Of a stretch of 33,139 bases of DNA, positions 32,959 through 33,139 are shown piece by piece; the stretch's first letter is position 1, and the number at the start of each line of letters is the position of its first letter. The translations under genes were made by a program, and so were the position numbers. The stretch comes from Acidobacteriota bacterium (lineage in GTDB: Bacteria > Actinomycetota > Acidimicrobiia > Acidimicrobiales > Palsa-688). A model generated the notes under the pieces. The model saw only the letters and a program-made list of their open reading frames with translations, was not told the origin of the DNA and did no database searches. Where the stretch lies: contig JAGWSF010000236.1 in assembly GCA_028876385.1 (NCBI GenBank), forward strand, positions 1 through 33,139. The letters run 5' to 3'.

Positions 32959-33139
32959 TTAACGGCCGCCCCCCGCCGAAGGTTCCCCTCCGGGCCGGGG
33001 GTCGGCGGTCGGCTCGGACGGCCCCCAGCGGTCGTCGTCGCGACGGCCGACCCGCCGACCCGACCGCTCGAGCAGGGCGGCGGGCCCGACCGCAGCCGGA
33101 CCGAAACGCTCCCGCACGGCGTCCACCGCGGCCCGGGCC
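32959..33139 (-). CDS. dinB: DNA polymerase IV (DinB), C-terminal fragment
   Basis: The window ends inside this gene; 60 codons remain before the TAA at 32959-32961. The visible part, AVDAVRERFGPAAVGPAALL, matches the C-terminal end of actinobacterial DinB (little-finger and tail region), followed by a short low-complexity tail. DinB is a Y-family translesion polymerase. The upstream part, with the catalytic domain, lies outside the window. Confidence 0.7.
   Translation of the reverse strand, partial: ARAAVDAVRERFGPAAVGPAALLERSGRRVGRRDDDRWGPSEPTADPRPGGEPSAGGGR

Overview
The window looks like a chromosomal segment from a high-GC actinobacterium. GTG and TTG starts are frequent, adjacent genes repeatedly overlap by 4 bp (ATGA, GTGA or TTGA), and there is a division-cluster start (mraZ-rsmH) plus the actinobacterial set MoxR / DUF58 / transglutaminase / DUF3040 / DinB. 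The GYWLVASDGG-type repeat protein near 24 kb is of a kind I associate with Acidimicrobiia; that class assignment is an inference.

Layout. (1) 1-1960: start of the division cluster on the minus strand. A convincing mraZ promoter with a 10-bp-period MraZ-type operator precedes mraZ, then an 18-bp x4 tandem repeat, rsmH, and a truncated small ORF. (2) 2-3.65 kb: a gene-poor stretch with one weak hypothetical gene and inverted palindromic repeats. (3) 3.65-8.8 kb: a two-component module. A response regulator and histidine kinase sit with a secreted or membrane-anchored phosphodiester glycosidase, a small exported protein with GGHQDANG repeats, and a YbhN/LPG-synthase-type membrane protein. Four promoters here carry the same CTTCAG-N5-CTTCAG direct repeat 10-11 bp upstream of a -10-like hexamer, and three of them appear to yield leaderless mRNAs. 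(4) 9.3-17.3 kb: a second envelope module. It holds a GT4 glycosyltransferase, a COG4705-like membrane protein, an ABC exporter, a DedA protein, a BlaI repressor with an M56 (BlaR1-like) protease, a DMT-type transporter gene that seems frameshifted twice, and a PAP2 phosphatase. Four BlaI-like dyads (TACnACA-N4-TGTnGTA, with up to two mismatches) lie before blaI, the DMT gene, the PAP2 gene and the glycosyltransferase gene. (5) 17.6-21.3 kb: a Tn554-type tnpA-tnpB-tnpC recombinase operon whose tnpB has an in-frame TGA. (6) 21.4-23.35 kb: an orphan OLD-family ATPase/TOPRIM nuclease. (7) 23.7-25.4 kb: a secreted repeat protein with a degenerate M23-like domain. (8) 25.5-33.1 kb: conserved housekeeping genes: lipoate-protein-ligase-like, HNH nuclease, small hypothetical, ROK kinase, MoxR-DUF58-TgpA operon, DUF3040 and the 3' end of dinB.

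How it fits together. The 2-23.7 kb block is accessory in character and is bracketed by two inverted copies of a roughly 120-bp non-coding repeat (about 89% identical over the best 108 bp). Each copy sits about 120-150 nt upstream of a gene pointing away from the block (mraZ on the left, the secreted repeat protein on the right). Inside the block, two sensor systems (a two-component system and BlaI/M56) each appear to control several cell-envelope genes. The best candidates for something undescribed are the CTTCAG regulon with its leaderless leader peptide, the multi-promoter BlaI regulon, and the bracketing repeat. All regulatory assignments come from reading the sequence by eye and have not been tested by genome-wide search or experiment.
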